64,000 bases of DNA from the NCBI RefSeq assembly GCF_010686685.1, contig NZ_JAAGWD010000010.1, positions 58,901 to 122,900 on the forward strand. The letters are read 5' to 3'. Every line of letters begins with the position of its first letter. Positions within the stretch are counted from its first letter, which is position 1. The notes beneath the pieces are model-generated. The model searched no databases. It was not told the DNA's origin and saw nothing but the letters and a program-made list of their open reading frames with translations. Positions 52,919-62,312 of the stretch are shown piece after piece. The position numbers and the translations under genes are program-made. The stretch comes from Pontibacter burrus. GTDB lineage: Bacteria; Bacteroidota; Bacteroidia; Cytophagales; Hymenobacteraceae.

Positions 52919-53097
52919 TTGTCTGAATCAAGATTTACAGGGTTAATGGATTCTCAGGATCTAATTGCTCTGTAGCCAAAAAGACGCAAAGTATTGCGTC
53001 TCTACACCTCTTAATTCTTTAACTCCTAAACTCTCTAACTCTTAAACTCCCAAACTGAGCCACCTTTCTAACTTCCAAACTTTTTAACTTTCTAACT
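52919..53097. repeat. Interspersed repeat element E with the right copy of the 35-bp repeat
   Basis: Left end TTGTCTGAATCAAGATTTACAG matches elements A and D. The AGACGCAAAGTATTGCGTCT hairpin module lies at 52981-53004. A run of related pyrimidine-rich words ending with the 35-bp repeat copy (53063-53097) fills the rest. No matching right end of the TTCAGACAA type was found, so the element looks truncated. Confidence 0.65.
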
Positions 53098-53141
53098 GAA
53101 TTATCTCCTAACTTTCGGCTCTTAACGATAGTACCCTACCT

Positions 53142-55610
53142 ATGCTCACATTTCAGCAACTTGCAACTATAACTCACGGAAAAGTGCTGCAGTTTGCAGC
53201 ACCGCTTCCGGTTAACCACTTGCTCACCGATAGCCGTAAGCTCTCGCAGCCGGCAGGGACGGTGTTTTTTGCGATAAACGGGAAGTATAACGACGGGCAT
53301 AAGTACCTGGCGTCGCTTTATGAGCAGGGCGTGCGGCAGTTTATAGTTGAAAAAGAGCAGAACGAAGCAGGGCAGAACTATAGTTTACTTTTCCCGGAGG
53401 CAAACCTGTTACTGGTGCAGAGCAGCCTGCAGGCATTACAGCAGCTGGCGGCCTGGCACCGCGCGCAATTTGCTATCCCGGTTATAGGTATTACGGGTAG
53501 CAACGGCAAAACTATAGTTAAGGAATGGCTGGCCCAACTGCTGAGCCCCGATGAGATGGTTGTTAAAAGCCCGCGCAGCTACAATTCGCAGCTGGGAGTA
53601 CCGCTGTCGGTGTGGCAACTGAACAGCAACTATACGCTGGCAATTTTTGAGGCAGGTATTTCGGTGCCCGGCGAGATGGAGAAACTACAGCCCATCATTC
53701 AGCCAACTATAGGCATATTTACGAACATAGGCAGTGCCCACGACGAAGGCTTTACCTCGCGTAAGCAAAAAGTGCAGGAAAAACTGAAGCTCTTTACCGG
53801 CGTGGATGTGCTCATTTACTGCACCGACCACGAGTTGCTGCACCAGGAAGTTAAGGAGCAGACTATAAACTCCTTTACCTGGAGCCGTGAGCACGAAGCT
53901 GATATTACTATTACCGCTACCACTACAGCCGGCCATAAAACTATAGTTGTTTATACTTATAAAGGTGAGAAGCAGCGCCTGGCTATACCGTTTACCGACG
54001 ATGCCTCTCTGGAAAATACGCTGCATTGCCTGGCGGTGCTGCTGTACCGAAACGTGCCTTTAGCTGAAATTCAGGACCGGCTGGACAGGCTGCAGCCTGT
54101 AGCTATGCGTCTGGAAATGAAGGAAGCGATCAATGGCTGTTACCTTATTGATGATACCTATAACAATGATCTGGCCGGTTTGCACATTGCCCTCGACCTA
54201 CTCGCCAACCAACCAAAGCGCAGCAAACGCACCGTTATTCTTTCTGATTTTCTGGAGTCTGGGCTGCCGGAAGAAGTGTTGTATAGCCAGGTAGCCATGC
54301 GCATTAAAGCGCACCAGGTAGATAGGGTAATCGGCATCGGGCCAACTATAAGCAACTATAAAACGGCTTTTGGCAATGAAGCAACTTTTTACCAGCGTAC
54401 CTCCGATTTTCTGCAGCAATTTAAATCTGAGGATTTCCGGAATGAGCTGATTCTGGTAAAAGGCGCCCGTGTGTTTGAGTTTGAGCGGATTGTACATGCG
54501 TTTCAGCAGAAGGTGCACGGCACGGTGCTGGAAGTAAACCTGGATGCGCTGGTGCATAACCTGAATTATTACCGCTCTAAGCTGGCCCCGGAAACCAAAC
54601 TGATGGTAATGGTAAAAGCCTTTGCCTACGGGAGCGGCAGTTTTGAGGTAGCTAATCTGTTACAGTTCCATAGAGTAGATTACCTGGCTGTAGCTTATGT
54701 AGATGAGGGCGTGATGCTGCGCGAACATGGCATAACGCTGCCTATAATGGTTATGAATCCGTCGCCGGATAGTTTTGCCAAACTGCATCAGCATAACCTG
54801 GAACCTGAAATTTACTCACTGGAGTTGCTGGAACTATACCTCAAAGATTTGCCCGCAAGCACGCAGCGCCACCGCATCCACCTGAAACTTGATACAGGCA
54901 TGCACCGCCTGGGCTTTACCCCCGAAGATTTTAATGCACTGTTTGAACTCCTTCAGCAGTTCCCGCGGGTGCAGGTTATAAGTACGTTTACCCATTTAGC
55001 TGGTGCCGACGAAGCACTGCATGATGATTTCTCGCAATTACAGATCCGTAATTTCAGGAGCATGGCCGCTGAGGTAGAGGCAAGGTTAGGTTATAGCGTG
55101 ATCAAACACGTGCTGAACTCTGCTGGCATTGTGCGCTTCCCGGAACATCAGCTGGATATGGTGCGACTGGGGATTGGTTTATATGGCGTGGAGGCAACGG
55201 GCTCGGAGCAGGAAGCGCTACGGTCTGTTAGCACATTGAAGACTACTGTATCGCAGGTGAAGACTATAGTTAAAGGAGAAACCGTAGGCTATAGTCGTAA
55301 AGGCATTGCCGACTCGGATAAAACGATTGCAACTATAGCCATTGGCTATGCCGATGGGTACGACCGGCGTTTCGGTAATGGCGCGGGACAGGTAATTATA
55401 AATGGGAAGCGCTGTCCCATCATCGGCAATGTTTGCATGGATATGTGTATGGTAGATGTGACCGGGCTAAATGTAAAAGCCGGCGACGAGGCCATTGTTT
55501 TCGGACCACAACTTACGCTCACCGATATGGCCGACCGGATAGGCACCATCCCGTACGAGCTGCTTACCAACGTTAGTAGCCGTGTAAAGCGCATTTTCTT
55601 TGCGGAATAA
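53142..55610 (+). CDS. murF-alr: Bifunctional MurF / alanine racemase fusion
   Basis: 822 residues. MurF part (~1-455): ATP loop GITGSNGKTIVKEW at 116-129, then the Mur ligase core. Alanine racemase part (~462-822): PLP Lys492 in MVKAFAYGSG, the GYSRKGIADSD block that carries the Tyr region, and GNVCMDMCMVDVTG. One chain makes D-Ala and adds D-Ala-D-Ala to the UDP-MurNAc tripeptide, as in other Bacteroidota. Seven CTATAG copies occur in the gene. Confidence 0.95.
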   Translation: MLTFQQLATITHGKVLQFAAPLPVNHLLTDSRKLSQPAGTVFFAINGKYNDGHKYLASLYEQGVRQFIVEKEQNEAGQNYSLLFPEANLLLVQSSLQALQQLAAWHRAQFAIPVIGITGSNGKTIVKEWLAQLLSPDEMVVKSPRSYNSQLGVPLSVWQLNSNYTLAIFEAGISVPGEMEKLQPIIQPTIGIFTNIGSAHDEGFTSRKQKVQEKLKLFTGVDVLIYCTDHELLHQEVKEQTINSFTWSREHEADITITATTTAGHKTIVVYTYKGEKQRLAIPFTDDASLENTLHCLAVLLYRNVPLAEIQDRLDRLQPVAMRLEMKEAINGCYLIDDTYNNDLAGLHIALDLLANQPKRSKRTVILSDFLESGLPEEVLYSQVAMRIKAHQVDRVIGIGPTISNYKTAFGNEATFYQRTSDFLQQFKSEDFRNELILVKGARVFEFERIVHAFQQKVHGTVLEVNLDALVHNLNYYRSKLAPETKLMVMVKAFAYGSGSFEVANLLQFHRVDYLAVAYVDEGVMLREHGITLPIMVMNPSPDSFAKLHQHNLEPEIYSLELLELYLKDLPASTQRHRIHLKLDTGMHRLGFTPEDFNALFELLQQFPRVQVISTFTHLAGADEALHDDFSQLQIRNFRSMAAEVEARLGYSVIKHVLNSAGIVRFPEHQLDMVRLGIGLYGVEATGSEQEALRSVSTLKTTVSQVKTIVKGETVGYSRKGIADSDKTIATIAIGYADGYDRRFGNGAGQVIINGKRCPIIGNVCMDMCMVDVTGLNVKAGDEAIVFGPQLTLTDMADRIGTIPYELLTNVSSRVKRIFFAE

Positions 55611-55882
55611 GGGTTTTAGTGATTAGCTGTTAAAGGTTTATCATGTGCGTGATGCTATAGTTGAACTATAGTTACAGTAATCAATTAAGAAAGCTTAACT
55701 ATAGCTTTCACTTATTCTGCATTTCCAGAATCTTGATAATATCTAATCGCCTCATCTTCAAATCTTCGAATTTTCCTGTCTTGGCGGCTTATTGCTTTCA
55801 ATTGCGCAAAACTTTTGCTTTAAAGATGAACACCTTGTAAATTGCAGTTGTTTATAAACAGTCTAAATAAAAACGTCTTAAA

Positions 55883-56131
55883 GTGCAGAACAGGGTAGAA
55901 GAGCATATCGATAAGAAAAGTGTCCGCGATCTGAAGATCGGAGAGACGGGTGTTATTTGTTGCCTGAAAGATCCTGATATGGGATTAAAGCTCCTGGAAA
56001 TGGGATGTTTGCCAGGTACCGAAGTTAAACTCAACAGCCGTGCCCCGCTCGGCGATCCGATCACGATCATCGTGAATGATTATACGCTCTCTCTGCGCCT
56101 GGACGAAGCCGAAACTATAATGCTCAAGTAG
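55883..56131 (+). CDS. feoA: FeoA family protein
   Basis: 82 residues with a GTG start at 55883. The SH3-like FeoA fold shows GETGVICCLKDPDMGLKLLEMGCLPGTEV and a C-terminal DYTLSLRLDEAETI. It supports FeoB in ferrous iron uptake at the inner membrane. The feoB gene starts 10 bp after its stop. The 272 bp before it hold several CTATAG copies and no gene; no Fur box or promoter consensus was recognised. Confidence 0.92.
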   Translation: MQNRVEEHIDKKSVRDLKIGETGVICCLKDPDMGLKLLEMGCLPGTEVKLNSRAPLGDPITIIVNDYTLSLRLDEAETIMLK

Positions 56132-56141
56132 CACCTCTTAC

Positions 56142-58295
56142 ATGACTGTAGTAGCCTCACCTGAAGTGAAAGAGAACCAGCCTGTTGCAGCTGCCCGTGG
56201 TATGGCCAGAGTAGCACTTGTTGGTAATCCTAACTCAGGTAAAACCTCCTTATTTAACCAGCTTACCGGCCTGAACCAGAAAGTTGGTAATTTCCCGGGT
56301 GTTACCGTTGATAAAAAAACCGGTAGCTGTCACCTCAGTGCAACCCAGAAAGTACAAATCATTGATTTGCCTGGTACCTATAGTTTGTACCCTAAGTCGT
56401 TGGATGAGCGCGTAATTATAGACCTGCTCTACGACAAAAAGGGCGCTAGCTATCCTGACCTTGTTATTGTTACTGCCGATGCTTCTAACCTGAAGCGCAA
56501 CCTGCTGCTATTCACGCAACTTGCAGATCTGAAGATTCCGGCCATCCTTGCCCTGAACATGATTGATGTGGCAGAGCAGGAAGGTGTAAAAATTGATATC
56601 CCGGCGCTGCACAAAGCTCTGGGCGTACCGGTAATACCTATGAATGCCCGCAAGGGTGTAGGTATAGCTGCACTTAAGATTCTGATGTCGCAGCAGCTTG
56701 ATACCATCCCAACACCTGTATATAGTGTGCCGGAGTCCCTTAAGCCGGTTGTAGAAAGCATAAAAAGCCGTTTCGGAATCTCTAACAATTACCTGGCGCT
56801 GCATTACGCGCATCAATACAAAAGCCTTAAATTTCTTTCTGCCGAAGATGTAGCCTTTATAGGTGAACTGGTGCAGGTGCACGGGTTTAAATCGAATACA
56901 CTACAAGCGGAAGAAACTATAGCGCGCTATACTTATATTAATGAATTGCTGCTGGATGCAGTAAAAGTTGAGCGTGTAGAAAAAGAAGAAAAGTTCAGCA
57001 ACCGCCTGGACCAGGTGCTTACCCATAAAATATATGGCTACCTGATATTCCTGGGAGTACTCTTCCTTGTGTTCCAGGCCATCTTTACGTGGGCCAGCTA
57101 CCCCATGGACCTGATAGATGAAGGTGTAGCCGCACTTAATGGGCTTATACAAGAGAACTTTAGCGGACCACTCATTAACCTGCTTACTGAAGGTGTAATT
57201 GCTGGTTTGGGTGGCGTGCTGGTGTTTGTGCCGCAGATCGCCATTCTGTTTGCCTTTATAGCCATACTGGAAGAGACCGGGTATATGGCCCGTGTTACCT
57301 TCATGATGGACAAGATTATGCGCAAGTTCGGCCTGAACGGAAAAAGTGTTGTTCCGCTTATATCTGGTGTAGCCTGCGCGGTGCCTGCGGTTATGTCGGC
57401 CCGAACGATAGAGAACTGGAAAGACAGGATGATCACCATCTTTGTTACGCCGCTTATGAGCTGTTCGGCCCGTATTCCGGTGTACACAGTACTTATTGCG
57501 CTGGTAGTGCCTGAGACGTACTATTTCGGATTCCTGAACCTGCAGGGGCTTGTACTAATGGCGCTTTACCTGATTGGTTTTATTGCTGCCATTCTTTCGG
57601 CGTGGTTGCTGAAGGTGGTACTGAAGGCGCGTGAGCGCAGCTACTTTATAATGGAGCTGCCTGTGTATAAAATGCCGCGCTGGAAAAACGTAGGCCTAAC
57701 CATGGTCGAGAAATCGAAAACGTTCCTGTTCGAGGCTGGTAAAGTAATCGTGGCTATTTCGGTTATACTTTGGGTGCTGGCATCGTACGGCCCGGGCGAT
57801 AACTTTGAAAGAGCTGAACAGCAGGCTATAGCCGAAGCAGCAGAGCTGAATTTGTCACAGACAGAATTAGATAACCTGATCAGCTCACACCAGTTGGAGC
57901 AATCTTACGCAGGTATTATTGGCCGATCGATAGAGCCTGCAATTGAGCCGCTTGGCTACGACTGGAAAATTGGCATCGCCCTGATTACTTCTTTTGCAGC
58001 CCGCGAGGTATTTGTAGGGACCATGTCTACTATATATAGTATTGGCGAAGAAGAGAATGTAACCACTATAAAAGAAAAACTGTTGACGGTAACAGATAAG
58101 CAGGGAGAGCCTTTCTTTACGCCGGCACGTTCTTTCTCGCTTATGATCTTTTACCTGTTTGCCATGCAGTGTGTAAGCACACTGGCTATAGTTCGCCGCG
58201 AGACTAAATCGTGGATGTGGCCGATGGCACAAATGGTTTATATGAGTGGTTTAGCTTATATTTTTGCGCTCATTACATTCCGGGCCTTTAGCTAG
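56142..58295 (+). CDS. feoB: Ferrous iron transporter FeoB
   Basis: 717 residues. N-terminal G domain (G1 GNPNSGKTSLFNQ at 28-40, G3 DLPGTYSL, G4 NMID) followed by about eight to ten membrane helices, with FMMDKIMRKFGLNGKSVVPLISG and the CSARIPVYTV Gate block. GTP-controlled Fe2+ import. Together with feoA it forms one operon ending at a strong terminator. Confidence 0.96.
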   Translation: MTVVASPEVKENQPVAAARGMARVALVGNPNSGKTSLFNQLTGLNQKVGNFPGVTVDKKTGSCHLSATQKVQIIDLPGTYSLYPKSLDERVIIDLLYDKKGASYPDLVIVTADASNLKRNLLLFTQLADLKIPAILALNMIDVAEQEGVKIDIPALHKALGVPVIPMNARKGVGIAALKILMSQQLDTIPTPVYSVPESLKPVVESIKSRFGISNNYLALHYAHQYKSLKFLSAEDVAFIGELVQVHGFKSNTLQAEETIARYTYINELLLDAVKVERVEKEEKFSNRLDQVLTHKIYGYLIFLGVLFLVFQAIFTWASYPMDLIDEGVAALNGLIQENFSGPLINLLTEGVIAGLGGVLVFVPQIAILFAFIAILEETGYMARVTFMMDKIMRKFGLNGKSVVPLISGVACAVPAVMSARTIENWKDRMITIFVTPLMSCSARIPVYTVLIALVVPETYYFGFLNLQGLVLMALYLIGFIAAILSAWLLKVVLKARERSYFIMELPVYKMPRWKNVGLTMVEKSKTFLFEAGKVIVAISVILWVLASYGPGDNFERAEQQAIAEAAELNLSQTELDNLISSHQLEQSYAGIIGRSIEPAIEPLGYDWKIGIALITSFAAREVFVGTMSTIYSIGEEENVTTIKEKLLTVTDKQGEPFFTPARSFSLMIFYLFAMQCVSTLAIVRRETKSWMWPMAQMVYMSGLAYIFALITFRAFS

Positions 58296-58311
58296 TTATA
58301 TCTATAGTTTG

Positions 58312-58353
58312 AAAAATAGCCTGCATTTGTAAAAAATGCAGGCTATTTTTTTT
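58312..58353 (+). terminator. Terminator after feoB
   Basis: AATAGCCTGCATTT / AAATGCAGGCTATT perfect 14-bp stem with an A-run before and T8 after. Confidence 0.92.
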
Positions 58354-59076
58354 ATGCCTATCCTATCTGCATCAATTTATACCAGATTGAAATGCAATTG
58401 CCTGAGCCTCAAATACTGCATTGTTGTAACAGGAGCCATTTATAGTTTGTGCTTCCTCCCAGAACAGCTCTAAAAAGTGTAAAAAGCCATTTCCAGGCCT
58501 GTTATCACAATAACTAAATATACCAATTCTCGTAAAAGACGTAAGTCTGTCAAAAATCATGTTACGGATAGATATAATTAAATTTAATTTCCCTCAATTA
58601 ATTAAGTGATAATGAATCATAGGGTGATATCGGGGTGGAAAAGTTTTATATTAAACATTTGTATTAAATAGCATTTATTTATATAATTGAATTATCACTT
58701 ACCTTAAAACCAGATTAATGCATGAAACAACCTTTACTAAACTTTCCTTTTTCCAACAATGCAGCGCCGTTTCTATAAGAGGAAACTATTTGCTCAACTA
58801 TAGATGGCCAACCTGTTAAAACAAGAAAGCTTTTTGTTTTAAATTAAATGGTAGGTCCTCTGTCTCATCGCCACAATTTAACAGTCAGAGTCTAAGTGTA
58901 ACTGCAGTGCCGTCCTGGCAATGTACGTTATTGGGTGCTTCCCTGTAGTCTATACTCGCCGGAAGCCCATGGTTTACTTGTAATAGTATGCAAGGCTTTT
59001 AGTGCCTTTTTTTTAAAGGATTATTATCTATTACCTAATACCAACTTAACTTTTTTCTTATCTAAAACTAAAGCAA
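58354..59076. other. Intergenic region before susC, no supported gene
   Basis: About 720 bp, AT-rich, one AACTATAG at 58797-58804. A 62-codon minus-strand frame (58372-58560) is present but has no promoter element or recognised family. A symmetric segment near 58820-58842 (AAAACAAGAAAGCTTTTTG) could be a weak hairpin. No TAnnTTTG element stands close to the susC ATG. Confidence 0.6.
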
Positions 59077-62000
59077 ATGAAAAAACTTCTATTATTGAGC
59101 TTTGTGCTGCTTTCTGTCTTAGTGCAGCAAGCAATGGCTCAAAGTAGGGCAGTTTCCGGAAAGGTGACAGATGCCGCTACTAACCAGCCATTACCAGGCG
59201 TATCCGTTCTGGTGAAAGGAACAACCGTAGGTACCGCTACCGGTGTAGATGGTACATTTACGCTTAACGTGCCTGAAGGGGCAAACACGTTGGAGTTCCG
59301 TTATATCAGCTACAAAACAGTTGAACGCGCTATTGGAAATCAAACTACTTTTAACGTAGCCCTTGAAACTGATGCAAAACAACTGGATGAAGTGGTTGTA
59401 ACAGCCCTTGGTATCGAGCGTAACAGAAATGAACTGGCTTATTCAGCTCAGCAGGTTAGCTCAGATCAGCTTACCCGTGCCAGAAATGAGAACGTTGTAA
59501 ACGCACTTTCAGGTAAAGTGGCAGGTCTGGATATCAGAACGAACAACACAATGGGTGGTTCAACCAACGTAATCATTCGTGGTTATTCTTCTCTTACTGG
59601 TAACAACCAGGCGCTATTTGTTATTGATGGTGTACCGGTAAGTAACGCCAACAACAACGGATCTAACCAGGCTACTGGTCGTGGTGGTGCTGACTTCGGT
59701 AACGCAGCTGCTGACCTTAACCCAGATAACATTGAGTCTGTAAACGTACTGAAAGGTGCTGCTGCAACAGCGCTTTACGGTTCTCGTGCTTCTGCAGGTG
59801 TTATCATGATCACTACTAAAAAAGGCAAGAAAAATAGCCTTAACGTAACAGTGAATAGTGGTGTAACCTGGAGCAGCATCGATAAGAGCACTTATGTAAA
59901 ATACCAGGATGAGTATGGTGGAGGTTATTTTCAGGGCTTCCGAACTAGCAGCGACCTGATACCAGAGGTAGGTGATGGTGTAGCGCCAGTAGTTCGTTTC
60001 CAGGATGATGCTTCGTATGGTCCGAAATTTGATCCAAATCTCCAGGTTTACCAGTGGGATGCGCTTGATCCGTTTTCTCCAAACTATGGTAAAACAAGAC
60101 CATGGGTAGCGGCTAAAAATGGACCTACCTCTTTCTTCGAAACAGGTTTGAATTCCAACCAGAGCATTGTAATCAATGGTGGAGGTGATAAAACTACTTT
60201 TAACTTTGGTTACACCCGTAACGATATTAAAGGTAACCTGCCTAACTCTACAATCGATAAAGACCTCTTTAACTTTAATGGTTCTTATGAGGCTACTGAT
60301 CGTTTAACAGTTTCCGCTTCTGCTAACTATACCCGCACAAATGGTATGGGTAGATATGGTACTGGTTACAGCGGTACAAACCCTAACCAGCAGTTCAGAC
60401 AGTGGTGGCAAACTAACATTGACCTGAAAGAGCAGAAAGAAGCTTATTTCAGAAACAGGCAAAACATCACCTGGAACTGGAACAGTACTAACACTGGTCC
60501 GATCTACTCTGACAACCCTTACTGGACGCAGTACGAGAACTACTCAAATGACAATAGAGATAACATCTATGGTTATGCAAGTGCTACTTACAAGCTTACA
60601 GACTGGTTAAGTGCAGTGGGTAGAGCCTCTTTTAACTCGACTTACGACTTTCAGGAAGAGCGTGTAGCTGTTGGTAGTGCTGGTCTACCTTTCTACTCAA
60701 GATATAACAGAGACTTCAACGAGACGAACTTCGACCTGATGTTAAATTTTAACAAAGACATCACCGAAAGTCTGAAATTGAATGGTTTAGTGGGTACTAA
60801 CCTGCGCAGAGACCGTTCAAGCTCTGTTTTTGCTGCTACAAACGGTGGTTTGGTTGTACCTAAACTGTATTCGTTGTCTAACTCTGTTAGCCCGATCAAC
60901 CCTCCAACTGAAACATATACTCGAAGAGGTGTTGATGGTATTTTTGCGAATGCAAACTTAGGGTTTAAAGACACCTACTTCGTAGAACTTTCTGCACGTC
61001 AGGATAAGTCAACTACCCTGCCAGAAGGTGAAAACAGCTATTTCTACCCAGCTGCTGCTGCTAACGTTGTATTCTCTAACCTGGTAGAGACCTCATGGTT
61101 ATCACACGGTAAAGTTAGATTGAACTATGCAGAGGTAGGTAACGACGCTCCAGTATTGAGTATCCTGGATGTTTATGACAAGCCAACCGGTTTCGGCTCA
61201 ACTCCTCTGTTCTCGCTTCCAAGCATAAAGAATAATCCTAACCTGAAGCCTGAGAGAACAAAGAGCTTAGAGGCTGGTATTGAAGCAGAGTTTGTAAATG
61301 GTATGTTTGGCTTCGACTTTACCTGGTATAAGTCAAATTCAGTTGACCAGATCATGCCTGTTAACCAAACCGCTGCTTCTGGTTATACACAACGTTTCGT
61401 GAATGCCGGTGAAGTAGAAAACAAAGGTATTGAGGTTAGTGCCTTCGTTAACCCAATCCAGACAAATGATTTCTCTTGGACAATGAACTTTAACTTTGCT
61501 CGTAACAGAAACAAAGTTATCAGCTTGTTTGAGGATGTTGAGAACCTGACGCTTGCTACCTTCCAGGGTGGTGTATCGCTTAACGCTGCTGTTGGTCAGC
61601 CTTACGGTGTTATCCGTGGTAACGACTTTGTTTATACAAATGGTCAGAGAACAGTTGGCGAGAATGGTTACTACCTGCGCTCAAGCAGATCAGACCTCGT
61701 TATTGGTAATCCTAACCCAGACTGGACAGGCGGTTTCAACAACAACCTTACTTACAAAGGTGTTTCACTTAGCTTCCTGATTGATGTTCGTCATGGTGGC
61801 GATGTGTTCTCTCTTGACCAGTGGTATGGTGAGGCAACAGGTCTTTACAAGCATACTGCAGGCCTGAATGCTAAAGGTAATCCTTCTCGTCTGCCAGTTG
61901 ACCAAGGTGGTGGTGTATTGCTGCCAGGTGTTAAAGAAGATGGTACTCCTAACGATATCTATGCTGAAAACGTGGATGGTGACGGCTTGACTCCTTATGG

Positions 62001-62301
62001 TTATGCTGCTGACGACTATGCAGGTGCTCCTAGAGCAATGTATGTGTTTGATGGTAGCTTTGTAAAGCTAAGAGAGGTGGCATTAACTTATGCATTACCT
62101 GAGTCAATTGTAGGGAACTTAGGGTTCGTTAAAGGCGTTGACTTCCAGCTTATCGGTCGTAACCTTTGGATCATCCACAAAAACATGGAATACTCTGATC
62201 CGGAAGAAGGTCTAAGCTCAGGTAACTTTGGTAGAGGTTACCAGTCTGGTGCTTACCCAGCTGTTAGAACTTATGGCTTCAACGTTAAATTAAATTTCTA
62301 A
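59077..62301 (+). CDS. SusC/RagA-type TonB-linked outer-membrane transporter
   Basis: 1074 residues. Signal peptide (~21, ending QQAMAQ), carboxypeptidase-like domain (~24-105), SusC signature LDEVVVTALGI and the NALSGKVAGLDI plug motif, IRGYSSLTGNNQALFVIDGVPV, then a 22-strand barrel ending NVKLNF. With the SusD partner 11 bp downstream it forms a nutrient-uptake pair; no glycosidase, peptidase or regulator is near to indicate the ligand. The gene uses common codons and holds no CTATAG in 3.2 kb. Confidence 0.95.
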   Translation: MKKLLLLSFVLLSVLVQQAMAQSRAVSGKVTDAATNQPLPGVSVLVKGTTVGTATGVDGTFTLNVPEGANTLEFRYISYKTVERAIGNQTTFNVALETDAKQLDEVVVTALGIERNRNELAYSAQQVSSDQLTRARNENVVNALSGKVAGLDIRTNNTMGGSTNVIIRGYSSLTGNNQALFVIDGVPVSNANNNGSNQATGRGGADFGNAAADLNPDNIESVNVLKGAAATALYGSRASAGVIMITTKKGKKNSLNVTVNSGVTWSSIDKSTYVKYQDEYGGGYFQGFRTSSDLIPEVGDGVAPVVRFQDDASYGPKFDPNLQVYQWDALDPFSPNYGKTRPWVAAKNGPTSFFETGLNSNQSIVINGGGDKTTFNFGYTRNDIKGNLPNSTIDKDLFNFNGSYEATDRLTVSASANYTRTNGMGRYGTGYSGTNPNQQFRQWWQTNIDLKEQKEAYFRNRQNITWNWNSTNTGPIYSDNPYWTQYENYSNDNRDNIYGYASATYKLTDWLSAVGRASFNSTYDFQEERVAVGSAGLPFYSRYNRDFNETNFDLMLNFNKDITESLKLNGLVGTNLRRDRSSSVFAATNGGLVVPKLYSLSNSVSPINPPTETYTRRGVDGIFANANLGFKDTYFVELSARQDKSTTLPEGENSYFYPAAAANVVFSNLVETSWLSHGKVRLNYAEVGNDAPVLSILDVYDKPTGFGSTPLFSLPSIKNNPNLKPERTKSLEAGIEAEFVNGMFGFDFTWYKSNSVDQIMPVNQTAASGYTQRFVNAGEVENKGIEVSAFVNPIQTNDFSWTMNFNFARNRNKVISLFEDVENLTLATFQGGVSLNAAVGQPYGVIRGNDFVYTNGQRTVGENGYYLRSSRSDLVIGNPNPDWTGGFNNNLTYKGVSLSFLIDVRHGGDVFSLDQWYGEATGLYKHTAGLNAKGNPSRLPVDQGGGVLLPGVKEDGTPNDIYAENVDGDGLTPYGYAADDYAGAPRAMYVFDGSFVKLREVALTYALPESIVGNLGFVKGVDFQLIGRNLWIIHKNMEYSDPEEGLSSGNFGRGYQSGAYPAVRTYGFNVKLNF

Positions 62302-62312
62302 AATAACTGAAA

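Noticed and set aside
58372..58560. 62-codon minus-strand open frame after feoB
   Set aside because: No TAnnTTTG element, no recognised family and AT-rich surroundings; described only as part of the intergenic region.
58935..59147. 70-codon plus-strand open frame before susC
   Set aside because: It overlaps the susC signal peptide in another frame and has no independent support.
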